Shown here piece by piece: positions 1 through 11,681 of a stretch of 64,000 bases of DNA; the first letter of the stretch is position 1; each line of letters starts with the position of its first letter. The notes under the pieces were generated by a model. The model was not told the DNA's origin. It made no database searches and was given only the letters and a program-made list of their open reading frames with translations. Source of the DNA: Pseudofabraea citricarpa (Eukaryota > Ascomycota > Leotiomycetes > Helotiales > Dermateaceae). The translations under genes and the position numbers were made by a program. Location of the stretch: positions 1,364,001 to 1,428,000 of the forward strand of contig JAPWGK010000006.1 of NCBI GenBank assembly GCA_029641185.1, given 5' to 3'.

Positions 1-400
1 TCGCTTGGCAGGACGAACAATCTCTTCGAGGCCAGGATTGGTTGGTACAATCACGCATACCAGTAAATCTCACGATACAGTCGATTCGCCCGGTTCCGTT
101 TCGAATCGCCTTGTTTTATTTTAACCTCATACGCAAGACCGGAAGTTGGAGAGTGCGGGGGCTGGCGCAGACCCTGAAGCTCTGAAGATCATCTGCCAAG
201 AAGCTACAGCAACCAATGGCGCTCACGTGAAGATTGCCTCACTCGCTTACTTATCAAGAATGGTTCGTCATTCTCCCTAAGCCCCAACCATCCTTGAAAC
301 AGAACACTTCCATCACTCGACGACATTCCTTAAATTCGAAAATTTCCTGACCGACTTATGATGATTGAAGACCTTAGATTGGTCTCTGTGTCACGGTCAA
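1..400. other. Upstream region, no gene recognised
   Basis: No ORF of useful length and no RNA gene is visible here. The last part is probably promoter and 5' leader of the membrane-protein gene that follows. An ATG ATG pair at 358-363 lies in a different frame from that gene and could act as a very short upstream ORF; this is inference only. Confidence 0.5.
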
Positions 401-2053
401 ATGCTTCCTACAGCCTCCGATAAATGCGAGGAGGACCTGTGTGCCCCAACTAGCCATTCGTACTCTCGCGCCCTTAGCTCAGGATCCTTCACGACACTCG
501 CTTTCTCTTCACTTCCCTTCGTCATCAGCTTCCTATTTATAAGCTTGCTTGTACTCCAGAAGCTATTCCCTCTCTTGTCAGAGTTTCAATTGTCAAAGGA
601 CGACCAAGATCATTATCTTCCCAGCGATGCGCCTCCTAGCTTGCGACAATCACACAAAGACCATGGATCAAGGACGAATAGGCGGAGGGTTGTTGCTGTG
701 GCATTCTCTACCACTATTGCACTAGCAGCTGTGCTGGCAGAGCTGATTCTGTGCGAAATTTCAAATTCATTAAATCCTGCCGCACGCGCGCTTGCTCTTC
801 AAATCACAGTTCCGACACTACTCTTTTTCCTGGTCGTTCTGATCCCCTTCCTCGAATTGCAATCGATTGTAACGGGTGCTGGTTGGTCTTTTCAACGGAC
901 AAGGGATGGAAAACTTCCTAAGATGCCATGGCTTTTGCAGTCCTTGGGTCTAATGTTGTGGCTTAGTGCATTCTGGTGGTTAGGGAAAGGGTTGCCGGGA
1001 ACATACATATACTCGATGGCGTCTAAGAGTGGGAAAGGTCTCAGCGAAGCGTGCCTTGAGCGTGTCGGCATCATCGGGATATCATTGATGGCATTGCTTT
1101 CGGGATTTGCAGCTGTGTCGGCGCCATGGCAAACCTTCGGAGTTAAAACCAGACATGTCACCGAATCAGACATTGCGAGAAAGCAGGCCGGTCTTGATGC
1201 TACGAATGATATGTTGGCCTCGAAAAGAAGTCGTCTTCGTGCCCTGCAGCGGAAGGTCAATGATGCTCCTAGTGAAGGTTTCATGACTAAAGTCATAGGC
1301 ACAATTCGTGGTAGTGCCGATACTCAGGAGCTGAAAGCCTTGGAGCTGGAGATATCTGGACTATCGAGCATGGCTACTGGCCTTTCATCTTCCTTGAGTA
1401 TTCTACAGAGTAGGTATACTGCAAGTCGGCGGGCCTCTTCGCCGCTTGGGAAATTCATTCTCATGCCTGCTTCCTACGGATTTGCAGTTTATTGTATTTA
1501 CCGCATCCTAACAACAAGTCTGACTATGGCTCGGCGGATACTTTTTCCAACGCCATCCCATATATCTTCCTCTGCCACAGATCCAATCAATAAGATCTTG
1601 TCAATTTTAGCAAAACATGTTGACCCAACGAAGCTTGATCAGTTGGCACTGTCTCGTCAAATATCATTTGGGCTATCGGGTTTCATTCTTCTGGCTTCAT
1701 TCAACAGTGTTCTTCAAACATTCCACATTTTTACAAAGTACACTCCGAGTTTACTCTATCAAGCCCAAGCAAATCTTGCGCTGATCATCGCTCAAATTTC
1801 GGCAACGTACGTTATTAGCAGTGCTTTATTGCTACGTAGCAACTTACCTACAGAGGTTGGAAGTGTCGTCTCCGAAGCTTTGGGAAGTCCTCTGGAGCCT
1901 GGGTTTGTGGATCGATGGTTTGAAGGTTGGTTCTTGCTAGCAAGTTTTTTAACGACTCTGGGAATATGGCTAGGGAAGCGCTTTACTGGACCTGGAGACT
2001 GGGATGACTGGGACATCTTTGAAGGAGATGTTGAGATGCAAAAGAGATCATGA
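401..2053 (+). CDS. Golgi pH regulator / GPR89-GTG family multi-pass membrane protein
   Basis: Single-exon gene of 550 aa. The open frame extends up to 365 but has no ATG before 401, so I place the start there (MLPTASDK...). Hydrophobic segments cover most of the chain: around residues 35-55, 95-160, 175-200, 220-240, and four more in the C-terminal half. The central stretch RVGIIGISLMALLSGFAAV is typical of the GPHR N-terminal domain. It is followed by a charged, coiled-coil-like loop (about 260-330) and the C-terminal ABA-GPCR-like domain seen in GPHR/GTG proteins. In animals the family is an anion channel acidifying the Golgi; plant members were proposed as ABA receptors. The role in fungi is inferred from family membership. 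The tail is acidic (GDWDDWDIFEGD). No intron is needed. Confidence 0.88.
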   Translation: MLPTASDKCEEDLCAPTSHSYSRALSSGSFTTLAFSSLPFVISFLFISLLVLQKLFPLLSEFQLSKDDQDHYLPSDAPPSLRQSHKDHGSRTNRRRVVAVAFSTTIALAAVLAELILCEISNSLNPAARALALQITVPTLLFFLVVLIPFLELQSIVTGAGWSFQRTRDGKLPKMPWLLQSLGLMLWLSAFWWLGKGLPGTYIYSMASKSGKGLSEACLERVGIIGISLMALLSGFAAVSAPWQTFGVKTRHVTESDIARKQAGLDATNDMLASKRSRLRALQRKVNDAPSEGFMTKVIGTIRGSADTQELKALELEISGLSSMATGLSSSLSILQSRYTASRRASSPLGKFILMPASYGFAVYCIYRILTTSLTMARRILFPTPSHISSSATDPINKILSILAKHVDPTKLDQLALSRQISFGLSGFILLASFNSVLQTFHIFTKYTPSLLYQAQANLALIIAQISATYVISSALLLRSNLPTEVGSVVSEALGSPLEPGFVDRWFEGWFLLASFLTTLGIWLGKRFTGPGDWDDWDIFEGDVEMQKRS

Positions 2054-2649
2054 AAGAGGCTTGTATGAGTTGTTTGGATTATTGTTATTGGTGTTTGGGT
2101 ACAGGAGTATTGAGATGACCACATAGACGGGTTTCAAGGGCTTTACCATGGATATCAGGATTGGGATGGGGTTAGGATGCTGAGTACGGACATACCTCCA
2201 AGCTCTGGGCTGAAATAGCGGGAATCGGCGAAGTGGCACGAACAAAAATATCATATGAAACATTAAGAATGGCTAATCAGTGGGTGTGAACCAGTATGAA
2301 ATACTCATTTCTACAAGTATAAAATTTACAACCTCTTACTAAGTAGGCATTCATAGTTTGATGTGAAAATGTGTGGGATGATGTGAGAATTATAATTACA
2401 CACCTTATCCTTTCGGACCGGCATGTTTTGGCGGGGTCAGCAGCCGATTACGCATGGGGAAAAACTGAAGCTCATAGCATCATTCCCGGATCAGTCTTTA
2501 ACCCTTGACTTTAAGGTGGCACGTTGACGATGCATTACTGACACAGTAGAATTTCTTATTATAATATGGCCTGAGCTGACGCTCTGCATCTTTGTCACAT
2601 CTATTTTACCCTGCATCCAGCCTTCATCCTCCGCCATCCACCCACAAAC
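2054..2649. other. Intergenic region
   Basis: 3' flank of the GPHR gene and 5' flank of the prephenate dehydratase gene. Both have the same orientation. I see no additional gene, repeat or TGACTC-type Gcn4 box here; TTGACTTT near 2505 is only a partial match. Confidence 0.5.
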
Positions 2650-3795
2650 ATGGAAGGAAACAAAATGGCTACCTCCACAACTCCCCCTATCGTTGCATAC
2701 CTTGGCCCTCAATCCTCTTATACCCATCAGGTACCAACTCTTTTATCTCATCAGATTCCTCCATGGGCCATAGGGCTAACGTGTCATGAAATGGCACAGG
2801 CTGCTCTCAATTATTTCGAGCAGACAGAATTTGATTACAAGCCTGTCAGATCTATTGAGGGTATGGTTCTATCATTGTCTTACTGGAAGATAATTGCTAA
2901 CAATCATATAGCCATATTTGAGGCTGTTCAATCCGGTGAAGCCTCCAGAGGTGTTGTTCCCTTTGAGAATTCAACCAATGGAGCTGTAGTCTTTACTCTC
3001 GAGCTTCTGGCGGATCGTCATTCTTGGTTCAAGAATGTCTCAGTTTGTGGAGAGGCCTATCTTGATGTTCACCATTACCTTCTTGGTCGCAAAGCTCCTA
3101 CATCCATCACTGATTCTCCTCTTGTATCGGGAACTTCAACTCCTACCATGGCTTCTCCAGCTCCGCTAAACCCACGCACAAAGCCATTAGCAAGTCTCAA
3201 GCACGTCAAACGAATCTACACTCATCCACAAGCATTCGGACAGTGTGAAGCATTCCTTGGCACTTATCTGAAAGGAGTTGAAAGATTCGAGGTTGACTCG
3301 ACGAGCAGAGCAGCAGAGATGGTAGCTGAAGATGCCACCAAGTCAAGTGTTGCCATTGCTAGTAGTCTAGCTGCAGAGATACATGGTCTTGATGTATTGG
3401 GCCAAAGCATTGAAGATAGAGCAGACAATACGACCAGATTCTTTGTCATTCGTAAGGATATGGCTGAGGATGAAGCTGCAATCAAAGCTGCAAAAGAGGC
3501 TACTGGACCGACTAAATCATTAGTATCATTCACAATCGACCATCGCGAACCTGGCACTCTTGCAAGCGCTTTGCACTGCTTCAAGCGGTATAACCTCAAC
3601 CTTACTAGTCTCAACAGTCGACCATCAAAGAAGGAGCCTTTTCACTATATCTTCTTTGTAGAGTTTTGGGGGAGCCTGTGGAAAGATCCTTACAAAGAGG
3701 TCGAGAGAGCTTTGGCAGATCTTCAAGGCCATACACAGAGCTTGAGGTGGTTGGGTAGCTTTGAGGATCAACGCCGACCTACAGATACAAAGTAG
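2650..3795 (+). CDS. PHA2: Prephenate dehydratase, phenylalanine biosynthesis (two frame-neutral introns)
   Basis: Converts prephenate to phenylpyruvate, the committed step to phenylalanine. The frame is open from 2650 to 3795, but two introns must be removed: 2731-2799 (69 nt, branch site GCTAAC) and 2861-2911 (51 nt, branch TGCTAAC). Both are multiples of three without stops, so an unspliced translation is 381 aa and the mature protein is 341 aa. Removal restores the family sequence YLGPQSSYTHQ-AALNYF and SIE-A-IFEAVQSGEA. Catalytic-domain motifs are VPFENSTNGAV near the N-terminus and the TRF motif (DNTTRFFVI) before the C-terminal ACT regulatory domain. The ACT domain has GTLASALHCF and LNSRPSKK, the phenylalanine-binding ESRP-like element. 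Start at 2650 or 2665 (MATS...) cannot be separated. Confidence 0.93.
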   Translation: MEGNKMATSTTPPIVAYLGPQSSYTHQVPTLLSHQIPPWAIGLTCHEMAQAALNYFEQTEFDYKPVRSIEGMVLSLSYWKIIANNHIAIFEAVQSGEASRGVVPFENSTNGAVVFTLELLADRHSWFKNVSVCGEAYLDVHHYLLGRKAPTSITDSPLVSGTSTPTMASPAPLNPRTKPLASLKHVKRIYTHPQAFGQCEAFLGTYLKGVERFEVDSTSRAAEMVAEDATKSSVAIASSLAAEIHGLDVLGQSIEDRADNTTRFFVIRKDMAEDEAAIKAAKEATGPTKSLVSFTIDHREPGTLASALHCFKRYNLNLTSLNSRPSKKEPFHYIFFVEFWGSLWKDPYKEVERALADLQGHTQSLRWLGSFEDQRRPTDTK

Positions 3796-4062
3796 AAGGC
3801 TGAGAAGGATAGTCAAAAAGACGTCTTCGCTGAGAAGGATATTGCAAATGGAATCAAGCTTATGATGGCAGCAATGTGAACACCATCTGGATAAAGAGTA
3901 CAGGGAGAGAATAGAGGGGAAATGTTGATAGATAGACACCCACTTCAATATGCAGATGTCACGTGTTGTCAAGATAAAGCTCTTGCTCGGCCAGGTTATG
4001 GAGCACAACTTCATAGCAATACAACATCAACTAACAAATTCTTTGTTTTCCTCTGTATTGAC

Positions 4063-5385
4063 ATGTATCTGTCTAGGGTTGCTGGTAATACCTTTCGGAA
4101 TGTGTCGGTAAGGACGCGCAACCAGCCATTCGTCTTTCGCGCCTCATCTACGCAAGTTCTACTTGAACAGAAGCTGCACCAGGAACTTGTCTCCCGACCG
4201 GTAAACACACTTGTTGACTATTCAGTCGCAACCCCATCCAGGTCACTCAGTCTCTCGCTAGCAGATTTCCTCCCATCCGAATGCCATGGTTCCCAAAATG
4301 GGTGCGAAGGCAGGGATATGCCGATAGGTCACCACATAGTATACTTCCCCCCGCAAATTCCGGAAAGTCAACTGCTCACGGATGGTACGGACCCATTGCA
4401 CTCACCTGGCGATCCTTATGTGAGGAGGATGTGGGCTGGAGGCTCTGTGGAGTTCAATGAGCAAAGAAATCTAAAATTCCTGGCTCAGGGAATGACTTGT
4501 AGAGAAGAGATAGCCGATGTGAATGTCAAGGGAGACAAGATCTTTGTGGGAATTCAGAGAAGTATCACCAATGATCATGATGAGGAGCCCGTGGTGGTAG
4601 AGAATAGGAATCTAGTTTTCATGAAGGAGAAATCTCCGGAGGATGCTAAGAGGGATGTTGAGCGTGCTAGCAAGATCATACGAGGTACGTTTTTGGGGAT
4701 TGTCACCTGCCATTCATTCTTTCATAGCTTATCCTATTCTGGTTCTCTCTCCGAGCCTACTGTACAAGTTTCTTGGGGTAGGAAAGTTTACCTGGGCATC
4801 CTGATGCTCTAACTCTGGGTTGGGGAAATCGATGAAGTATAAGTTATACTTGGAGATGGGGTTTTCAAGACCAGGGAACGCTGTGCAAGTTGACCAATAG
4901 ATGGCCAATTCCCCAAACATTTTCTTTGCTGTCTGCAACCTGACGGATTCTCTGTCGCTGATAACATCATGTATGAGATGAGATATATTTACTAAAAAGT
5001 ACCTGCAGCAGCCCACGAGCCCGACTATAGTGTTTCACTCACTCCAAGTCAAGCTTTATTATTCCGGTTCTCGGCATTGACTTTTAATGCCCACCGAATC
5101 CATCTCGATCCTCAATACGCTCGCGAGGTTGAGGGCCATAGAGGCCTCCTAGTTCACGGCCCGCTTACATTAGTGCTTATGCTCTCAGTACTCGACTCTC
5201 AGCTAGGACCTGGTCAAAAGGTCAAAAGATTTAGCTATCGCAACCTAGCACCTTTGTATGCAGAAGAAGAGATGAGAGTTTGTGTCAAGAGATCTCGGAA
5301 TGGCAAAGAGGGGTTTGATGTCTGGATTGAGGGGAAAGGTGGTGGATATGCCGTTAAAGGGTCGGCTAGTATTATATCTAAGTGA
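4063..5385 (+). CDS. HTD2: Hydroxyacyl-thioester dehydratase type 2, mitochondrial
   Basis: 3-hydroxyacyl-ACP dehydratase of mitochondrial type II fatty acid synthesis. Two exons: 4063-4684 and 5009-5385, giving 332 aa. The start at 4063 yields a basic, Ser/Arg-rich presequence (MYLSRVAGNTFRNVSVRTRN) suited to mitochondrial import; the frame is open further upstream. Family signatures are the exon-1 MWAGGSVEF and the exon-2 block LLFRFSALTFNAHRIH followed by GLLVHGPLTLVLML, the hot-dog-fold active-site region. The splice gives ...IIRA-AHEPDYSVSLTP. The intron is 324 nt, several times longer than most in this window. It ends in a tandem CAGCAG acceptor (5006-5011), so one alanine may be optional. 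It also holds an antisense open frame (4729-5016), which I consider chance. AAG TGA at the end could also be read as a donor, but the protein is complete. Confidence 0.88.
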
Positions 5386-5837
5386 GTTCCTCCTCTGCAC
5401 ATGTCAATTCTGGCTTCTAATGCACCCGGGGACAGATAATATTGTGAGAGGAATATAAGATGACAACAATGACGGCTGCTGTTATTAAATATAGATGTGC
5501 TGTTTTTTTTAAGCCAAAGGCTGCCCTGCCCAGGAGGTAGACGAGCAGCTAGGAAAGGCATTTGCCAGTTGTCGTAAAGGAGGCTTGCACAGGACAAGGA
5601 GCACATGGCATTTGGCGGTATGCAATCACAGACAGGAAACAGACAAGATCAACAGACTCTGCAGCTGCCCAAAACCCGGGTGGCTTCCGGACTTGCCACC
5701 AGTGCGTGACTGCTGTCTGTGAGGCTGCGGGGATCTACGCAGCTCCTGTAAATCATGCCAAACGAGGAGAAGCGGAGGAGATCTGGGACCTGTCAGGACT
5801 CAGGACGAGGCTGAAGCGAGAAAGTAAGAAGAGAGAG

Positions 5838-5887
<50 letters not shown>

Positions 5888-6888
5888 TGTATACGAAGAT
5901 ATGATTCAATCCTACCGAAGGAAAATTCTGTTAATTACGAGAATCCTTCTGGGGAAATGAGATGCCCTCCAAGTATATTATTCCCCAACGCAGCTTCATC
6001 AAACATCTCGGATCAGGAGCAAGCACATCACATCCACTGGACATCCACTGGACATCCACTGGACACCCTCTCTCTGAATTACTGCTGCCAGGGTTGGGGA
6101 TAAGAACGGCGGCAGCACCAATCAGCAGCACTGGACACGCCGGCGTACACCCATGCGCCACCAGCTTGATTTTATCCCGTACGAGCTCTAGAAGAAAGCT
6201 AAAATACTGCACAGCACAGCACAACACAGCACAACACCACCAGAGAGAACCCTATTAGCATTTCTGCAGACCGCGGCTTGCTTTCTCGAATATCTGACGA
6301 TTGTGCTGCTTTCCTTGCGGCCCCCAAGTTCTAGATCTCTCACTCACTCACTCACTGTGTCGGACATGCTCTAATCGCCGCAGAACTAGAACTAGTTCTC
6401 TTCCCCGCCAAAACCACTTTCATGCCCTGACGACATAAATCAGTCTTTGTCCTCCACTCCTCTCTCTCCCTCTCTGCTCGGCCAACCAATGATGCGGGAC
6501 AACCTCTATTTACCTTGCGATAGCTTCTATTTTCATTTCTTGTTGCACGGCTCTTTCTTTCTCTGCCATTGACGTCTTGTCGTGGTCGGCCCATCCTCTT
6601 GAAGAGACATTGACCTTGAACACATGCAACAGGCTGGCCGTTCCCGTATCATATAATTTTGGAGTATACATTGACCAGTGTGTCACATTGAGCAGATCCG
6701 ACTCAGGCCATTCTCAACCCATCAACTATCCACTCCCCGCCCATTGAGCTACCTACCTCAAACCCACCAAGCTCTCGTGGCCCGTCAATCGCTTCTGCAA
6801 ATCTCTGTCTCCATGTTTCTTTCCTGCTAGAGCTCAACCCCACGTACTTGCGACCCAACCAGACTCGCACACCGTCGTCGAGGACAAT
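5386..6888. other. Intergenic region with microsatellites
   Basis: No gene recognised on either strand. Low-complexity tracts include a GA run (about 5831-5886), three copies of an 11-nt unit CATCCACTGGA (about 6030-6062), CACAGCACAA-type repeats (about 6208-6240) and TCAC repeats (about 6338-6357). The last 300 nt is C/T-rich and looks like the 5' leader of the following PH/LRR gene. Confidence 0.5.
5831..5886. repeat. GA/AG microsatellite
   Basis: Near-perfect dinucleotide run of AG. It generates an apparent Arg-Glu repeat in an open frame at 5562-5960 that I do not accept as a gene. Confidence 0.9.
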
Positions 6889-9800
6889 ATGGCAGGTGGC
6901 ACAAAGGATGGTGGGAATGGCCGGCGGAAGAGCATGAATCTGTTTGGTCGGAGTGCACTGTCAAGCCTCACTCCTATCAACACAGACACGCAGTCCGACA
7001 AGACTGAGGAGGGGCCAGAAAAGAAGAAGGATAAGAAGAAGTTGTCCAAACGCAGCTCCATCTTTGGTCTCAGTTCGCTCTCGACCTCCGATCTGCAGGC
7101 GGAGGTACGAAGCCCCGTGGAAAGATCAAGCTCTCCGAAAGCTCGTCCCCGAACCCTTCAAAAGGGGAGACCAACTTCAATCTTTGGCTCTTTGGGCAGA
7201 AAATCTGGGAGCTATGCAGACGAGGAGTTAGATAATTTGGCCAGCACTCCGGAGTCGCCACTTGAACCAGGAGAAAGTCCTCCACTCGAGCAGGGTCGAA
7301 CAATGGGAAGGGCTGTGACACATCATGGGGAGGTGCAGACTCAGAGTGGCCTCTTTAGGAAAAAGAAAGAATATTTGGTACTGACGGATTCCCATCTCAT
7401 CCGCTTCAAGGGCCAGTCGCGCGCATACGATGCATTTCCATCGATACCTCCGGCACAGGGAAGGGGGAATACCAGTCGGCATGCTTCCACGGCCTCGATT
7501 GGCTCTTTACAAGATGCTCAGTCCACCCATACGCACGATTCGAGCACCAAAGAAACCCGAATACCACTAAATCAGATCGTAACCGCATATAAACTGGAAG
7601 ATGGAAGACCGTTTTTCACAACGGAAGTCGTATTTCTAGATGAAGAGTACCATGGTGCTGGATCAATACAACTAATGCTTCAACGCCCGGAAGATGCTGA
7701 TCTATGGCATACATCGATACGAGGAGCTGCCCAGAAAGCAAAACTACTCATGACCGAACCTTACCCAGAGAGAGTGGTTAATTATTTAATATCGGCTCTA
7801 GAGCTAGCACAAGACTACTATCCAGATCATTTCCAAATATTCAGAGTCGTTCGAAGACCCCCATTAGCAAAAGGCAACAAATCGACAGCGGATGACCTGC
7901 AAAAACTGAATGCTTCAGTATTCTACCTAGTCATTGGACTTAACAAGTTGCATCTGATACCTCTTCCTGACTTCGCTGACCCGTCCACACGCTTAACCAA
8001 TTCGAAAGTACCAAGAGAAAGTTACGGGCTTGTTACTCTGACTTCAATGAATGTTCAACATTCCGATGATCGCTTCGAATTATCTTTCAGAGCCCCATTT
8101 ACTGAAGAGAAGACTTTGATCTTGGCTGGTGCATCCAATCCCGACATTGCTATTTTCATCTATAAGGCTTTGAGTTATCTGAAACCACAATGGACTCACC
8201 GTACCTATGATATCAATGGACCCAAAGGTTTTCTTGAGAAGGTTGAACTTTATCCAATTGATCCAGATGAGGAATACGGAGGTTTTGATCGGACTCTTAC
8301 CGCTTATTGCATGGCCTACAATGTAAGTTTAACCTTTCTACGCTTGATGATAGGTACTGACTTGTTGCTAGTGTAATGCTTTTAACATTGTATATGGTGT
8401 AGATTGGAGCGTTGAAGATGCCCCAGAATGGAGATTATATCCTCCTGCCGGTGGCCTTCATTACACCGCCAACGAATTGTTGGCCATTATGAGATCTTTA
8501 CGTTTCAACGAGCATTTCTGTTCCATATCTTTTCAGAATATCAACCTTCAAAGCTTATGTGGTATCTACGATACCAGAGGGAAGGATCATGTTGCTCTCA
8601 GAACCCGATCAGGTAGGGCATCACCCCGCAGAGGTTTTTACCATTATTAACAAAAAAAGGTATCCCCATTCGTGATTACTACAACATTAGTACAGATGGC
8701 TCTTTGCTGTATCAAGAGATCCAAGCCCTTGCTCTTTCATCTCGCAGACTTCGACGATTCGACTTTACGAATACTCTTCCTCAACAAAGACCCAAAGACA
8801 CCTTTGATGCTGATGAAGAGAGCCCAGGAAGGAATAAGGATCCCGGCTGCGAGATTGTTTCTGCACTATTTCCCATGTGCCATGCCGAGTTAACCAGTGT
8901 CGATTGGGTTATACTGAATGGTGTAGAGCTTGGAGAGGCTGATCTTGAGTTACTCGGTAACCAATTCTTTACAATGATACGTTTCAAACTTGCTAACATT
9001 TTCAGGCCCTGCAATGAAAAATAGAAGAGCTCGTTTCCGAGGTTTCGAGATCTCGCGCTGCGGACTTGACGACAGATCACTGAACATCTTATTGAGCTTG
9101 GTGCATAAGCAATGCAATTCAATAGAATGCCTCAACGTTTCAGACAATCCTGGACGGCTCAACATTGAGAATTTTCACGACTCAATGGCTCGGTATACCA
9201 AGATCCGCAAGCTGGACTTATCTCGAACTCCAAGATCATTGGGCGATGCACCTCTTTTGACAGAAGAAATCTTGCTGTCATGGCACCTGGAAGAGCTTTA
9301 CTTGAATGGAATTTCGGTATGATTCATGATTGCTTTGGTCTGAAAGCTGCTAACTCGTCCAAGTTTAACAAAGCAACACTTGAATGCATTTCAGGATATC
9401 TAATGAGTAATGCTTCTGAAAATCTCCATACACTGCAAATGGAGCAGTGCAACATGACCGGCTCTGATCTTGCTCTTTTAATGATGTCGATGACTCGAAA
9501 ACCAGGCGAAGGTCGAGAATTGACACTCTCGGTCAGCAATAACAGACTTGAGAATGACATCAATGAGATTGTTAAAGCAATCCAAGAAAATCACACACCG
9601 TCTCATTTGATAATGCGCATGATTGAGTTCACGAAAGAGGACCATTTCAAGCGTCTTTTAGAAGCGTTGCGTACAAACAAAACAATCAAGATGCTGGACA
9701 TTTCCAAGGCATCCCTTCCTTACGATGCGAATCAAGAAACTTGCGAAGCTCTTAATAGATTGTTTGCCGAGAACACCACTTTAGAGGAGTTGGACATATC

Positions 9801-10632
9801 AGGAGAGCAATCTCATCTAGAAGTTACCCGCTTCGGTATTGGGCTGAACAGTGCTCTGACGGGTCTCACAGAGAATCACACTTTAAAGACTCTGCGAATC
9901 GAATATCAAAATCTTGGCTTAGAAGGTGCCAATACCCTCTCGTCCGTTCTTGAGAAGAACCAAGGGCTAGAGGAGATATATTGTGATCACAACAACATAA
10001 GTCTGCAGGGCTTCACAATCATCGTCAATGCGCTCGCCAGCAACCACTACATACAATTTATTGAGGAAATGCGTCACGATGAACAACATTTCATTGCTGA
10101 GATGACGGGGAATTACAATGAGCAACGAAAAGCGGTATCAAATCCTAGTCATGTGCGTCGTACATTGACGAATTTGGGGGTTGGAAAAAATTCCAAGCAG
10201 GATATTCAATGGCCAGATACTGTTGGAGTTATCCGAGAGTTAGAACGAAGCTGGCAACTCCAGGTTGACAGACTCAACATATTTCTAGAGCGCAATAGAA
10301 GAATGGCTCAGGGTGGATCCCAGTCTGGGGACGGTGTAGTTCTTGAAGATGCTATGCGTCCAACTACGGCATTAAGTCAGAAAGGCATGTTGGAGCACAT
10401 CCTCAGCAATACAACACCAAAAGTGGAGCTTGACGATCCCGTTGATGATCACTTCAAGCACCTCGCACTGGAGAGTGTTGATGGGCCGTTCGGAGAAGAG
10501 AATGATCAGTTTCAAGATCAAACACCAACTAAGGCGCGAAATCATGATAACAACCTTCCTCAGATTCACAGAGCAAAGATGATGTTCGAAATTGGGGATG
10601 ACGGAGACCCGCTTTTTGAGATGGAAAAGTAA
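6889..10632 (+). CDS. Large PH-like domain and leucine-rich-repeat protein (CARMIL-like layout)
   Basis: Five exons: 6889-8322, 8372-8612, 8696-8956, 9006-9316 and 9364-10632; introns 49, 83, 49 and 47 nt; product 1171 aa. The N-terminal 130 residues are basic and Ser-rich (RRKSMNLFGRS, KRSSIFGLSS). A PH-like fold follows: LFRKKKEYLVLTDSHLIRFKG at about 150-170, interrupted by a Ser/His-rich insert, then ETRIPLNQIVTAYKLED and a tryptophan-containing terminal helix (DADLWHTSIRGAAQKAK). Residues from about 480 on hold ribonuclease-inhibitor-type LRRs, e.g. CNSIECLNVSDN, IRKLDLSRT, TIKMLDISKA, TLEELDISG, TLKTLRIEYQNLGLEGA. The C-terminal 150 residues look unstructured. PH plus LRR order resembles actin-regulating CARMIL proteins, but homology is inferred from layout only. 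Filamentous fungi carry conserved proteins of this kind with no assigned function that I know of. Confidence 0.85.
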
Positions 10633-11681
10633 TAAAGTTTGAAGTTCCCTTTACGCAAGAGGGACAGAGGAGTATTATGGGAAGAGAAAGGCATTTGGAA
10701 ATAATAAAGAACCATTTTGCGATGGGATTCCGTTCCTTGTACAGGATAAGGAATCTTTGGGACGCTTTTCCTTTTCTTCGTTTTTTGTCTTTTTGTCTTT
10801 TTGTCTGTTTGGAGTAAATCAACACGCAAATGCAGCATTTGGCGACGGCGCACCTAAGATGGGAAATGGGATGGGGCAGGTTGGGATCTTGTTATGGGTT
10901 AGGGACATTTCGAAGTGTCCCTGGTTTGCTTTTTTGTTGGTTTTTGAATGCTAAGAGTAGATGGGGTTGATTGGTGGATGGGATGAGTTGTATAATTGGG
11001 AAGTGGAAGGGGCTAAGGCGATGCGAACGTTGGAGTGGCATAGCGAGGAAATAATGATACAAGAAAGTCTGTCACGGCACTCCTCCACTCTGGTTACAAT
11101 CTTGATGGCAGCCGGTGGTGGTTAATGGTAGAGATGTCATTGCATGGCACCAGAGTCAATAAAAACCCTTATCAGTCATCAATCACATGATGAGAATTCA
11201 ATCCGTACTCATGCATATACTTTTTTCTATCCTTGTGACCCTTGGTTGCCAGTGCATCATCAGATGTAGGTACGCCGCAAGTAGTACGTACATACATATA
11301 TATGCATGCAGGTGCATGTATCTGCACATATCATTTGTTCTTATCTTAGGTACCTAGTACATGTGCCTCTACCTCGCATAAGCAACGGGCCATATAAGTT
11401 ACGCTGCTTACTCCGTCGCCTACGAGACATCGACCCGCCCTGTCAATCCATGCGAGCATCTCAAAAGACCAAGAAAGACAAAAAGTTGATACATATCCTC
11501 ATCCCTCTCTTTTACTTCCACCTGCTCACTATATCCCAGGTTGGAAAAAAGAAAGAAGAAAAGAAAGAAAGAAAGAAAGAAGAAGAAAAGTACGCGGGAC
11601 ACAATTTGGATCAGAACCTGGTCGGACATTCAATCGCTCATCCACTTCAGTCCCAGAGCGAGAGAGAGAAAAGAGAAGAGC
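10633..11681. other. Intergenic region
   Basis: 3' flank of the PH/LRR gene and 5' flank of the first cyclotransferase-like gene. Contains a TTTTTGTC triplet of repeats (about 10780-10806), alternating TACATA/GCATGC purine-pyrimidine sequence (about 11286-11330) and an A/G-rich run (about 11546-11590). No gene recognised. Confidence 0.5.

Noticed and set aside
4729..5016. Minus-strand open frame of 95 codons inside the HTD2 intron
   Set aside because: No recognisable domain, lies almost wholly within an intron, and splicing across it rebuilds the conserved HTD2 chain; most likely chance or an inserted fragment.
5562..5960. Plus-strand open frame of 132 codons
   Set aside because: Half of it is an Arg-Glu repeat from a GA microsatellite; the rest has no family-like sequence.
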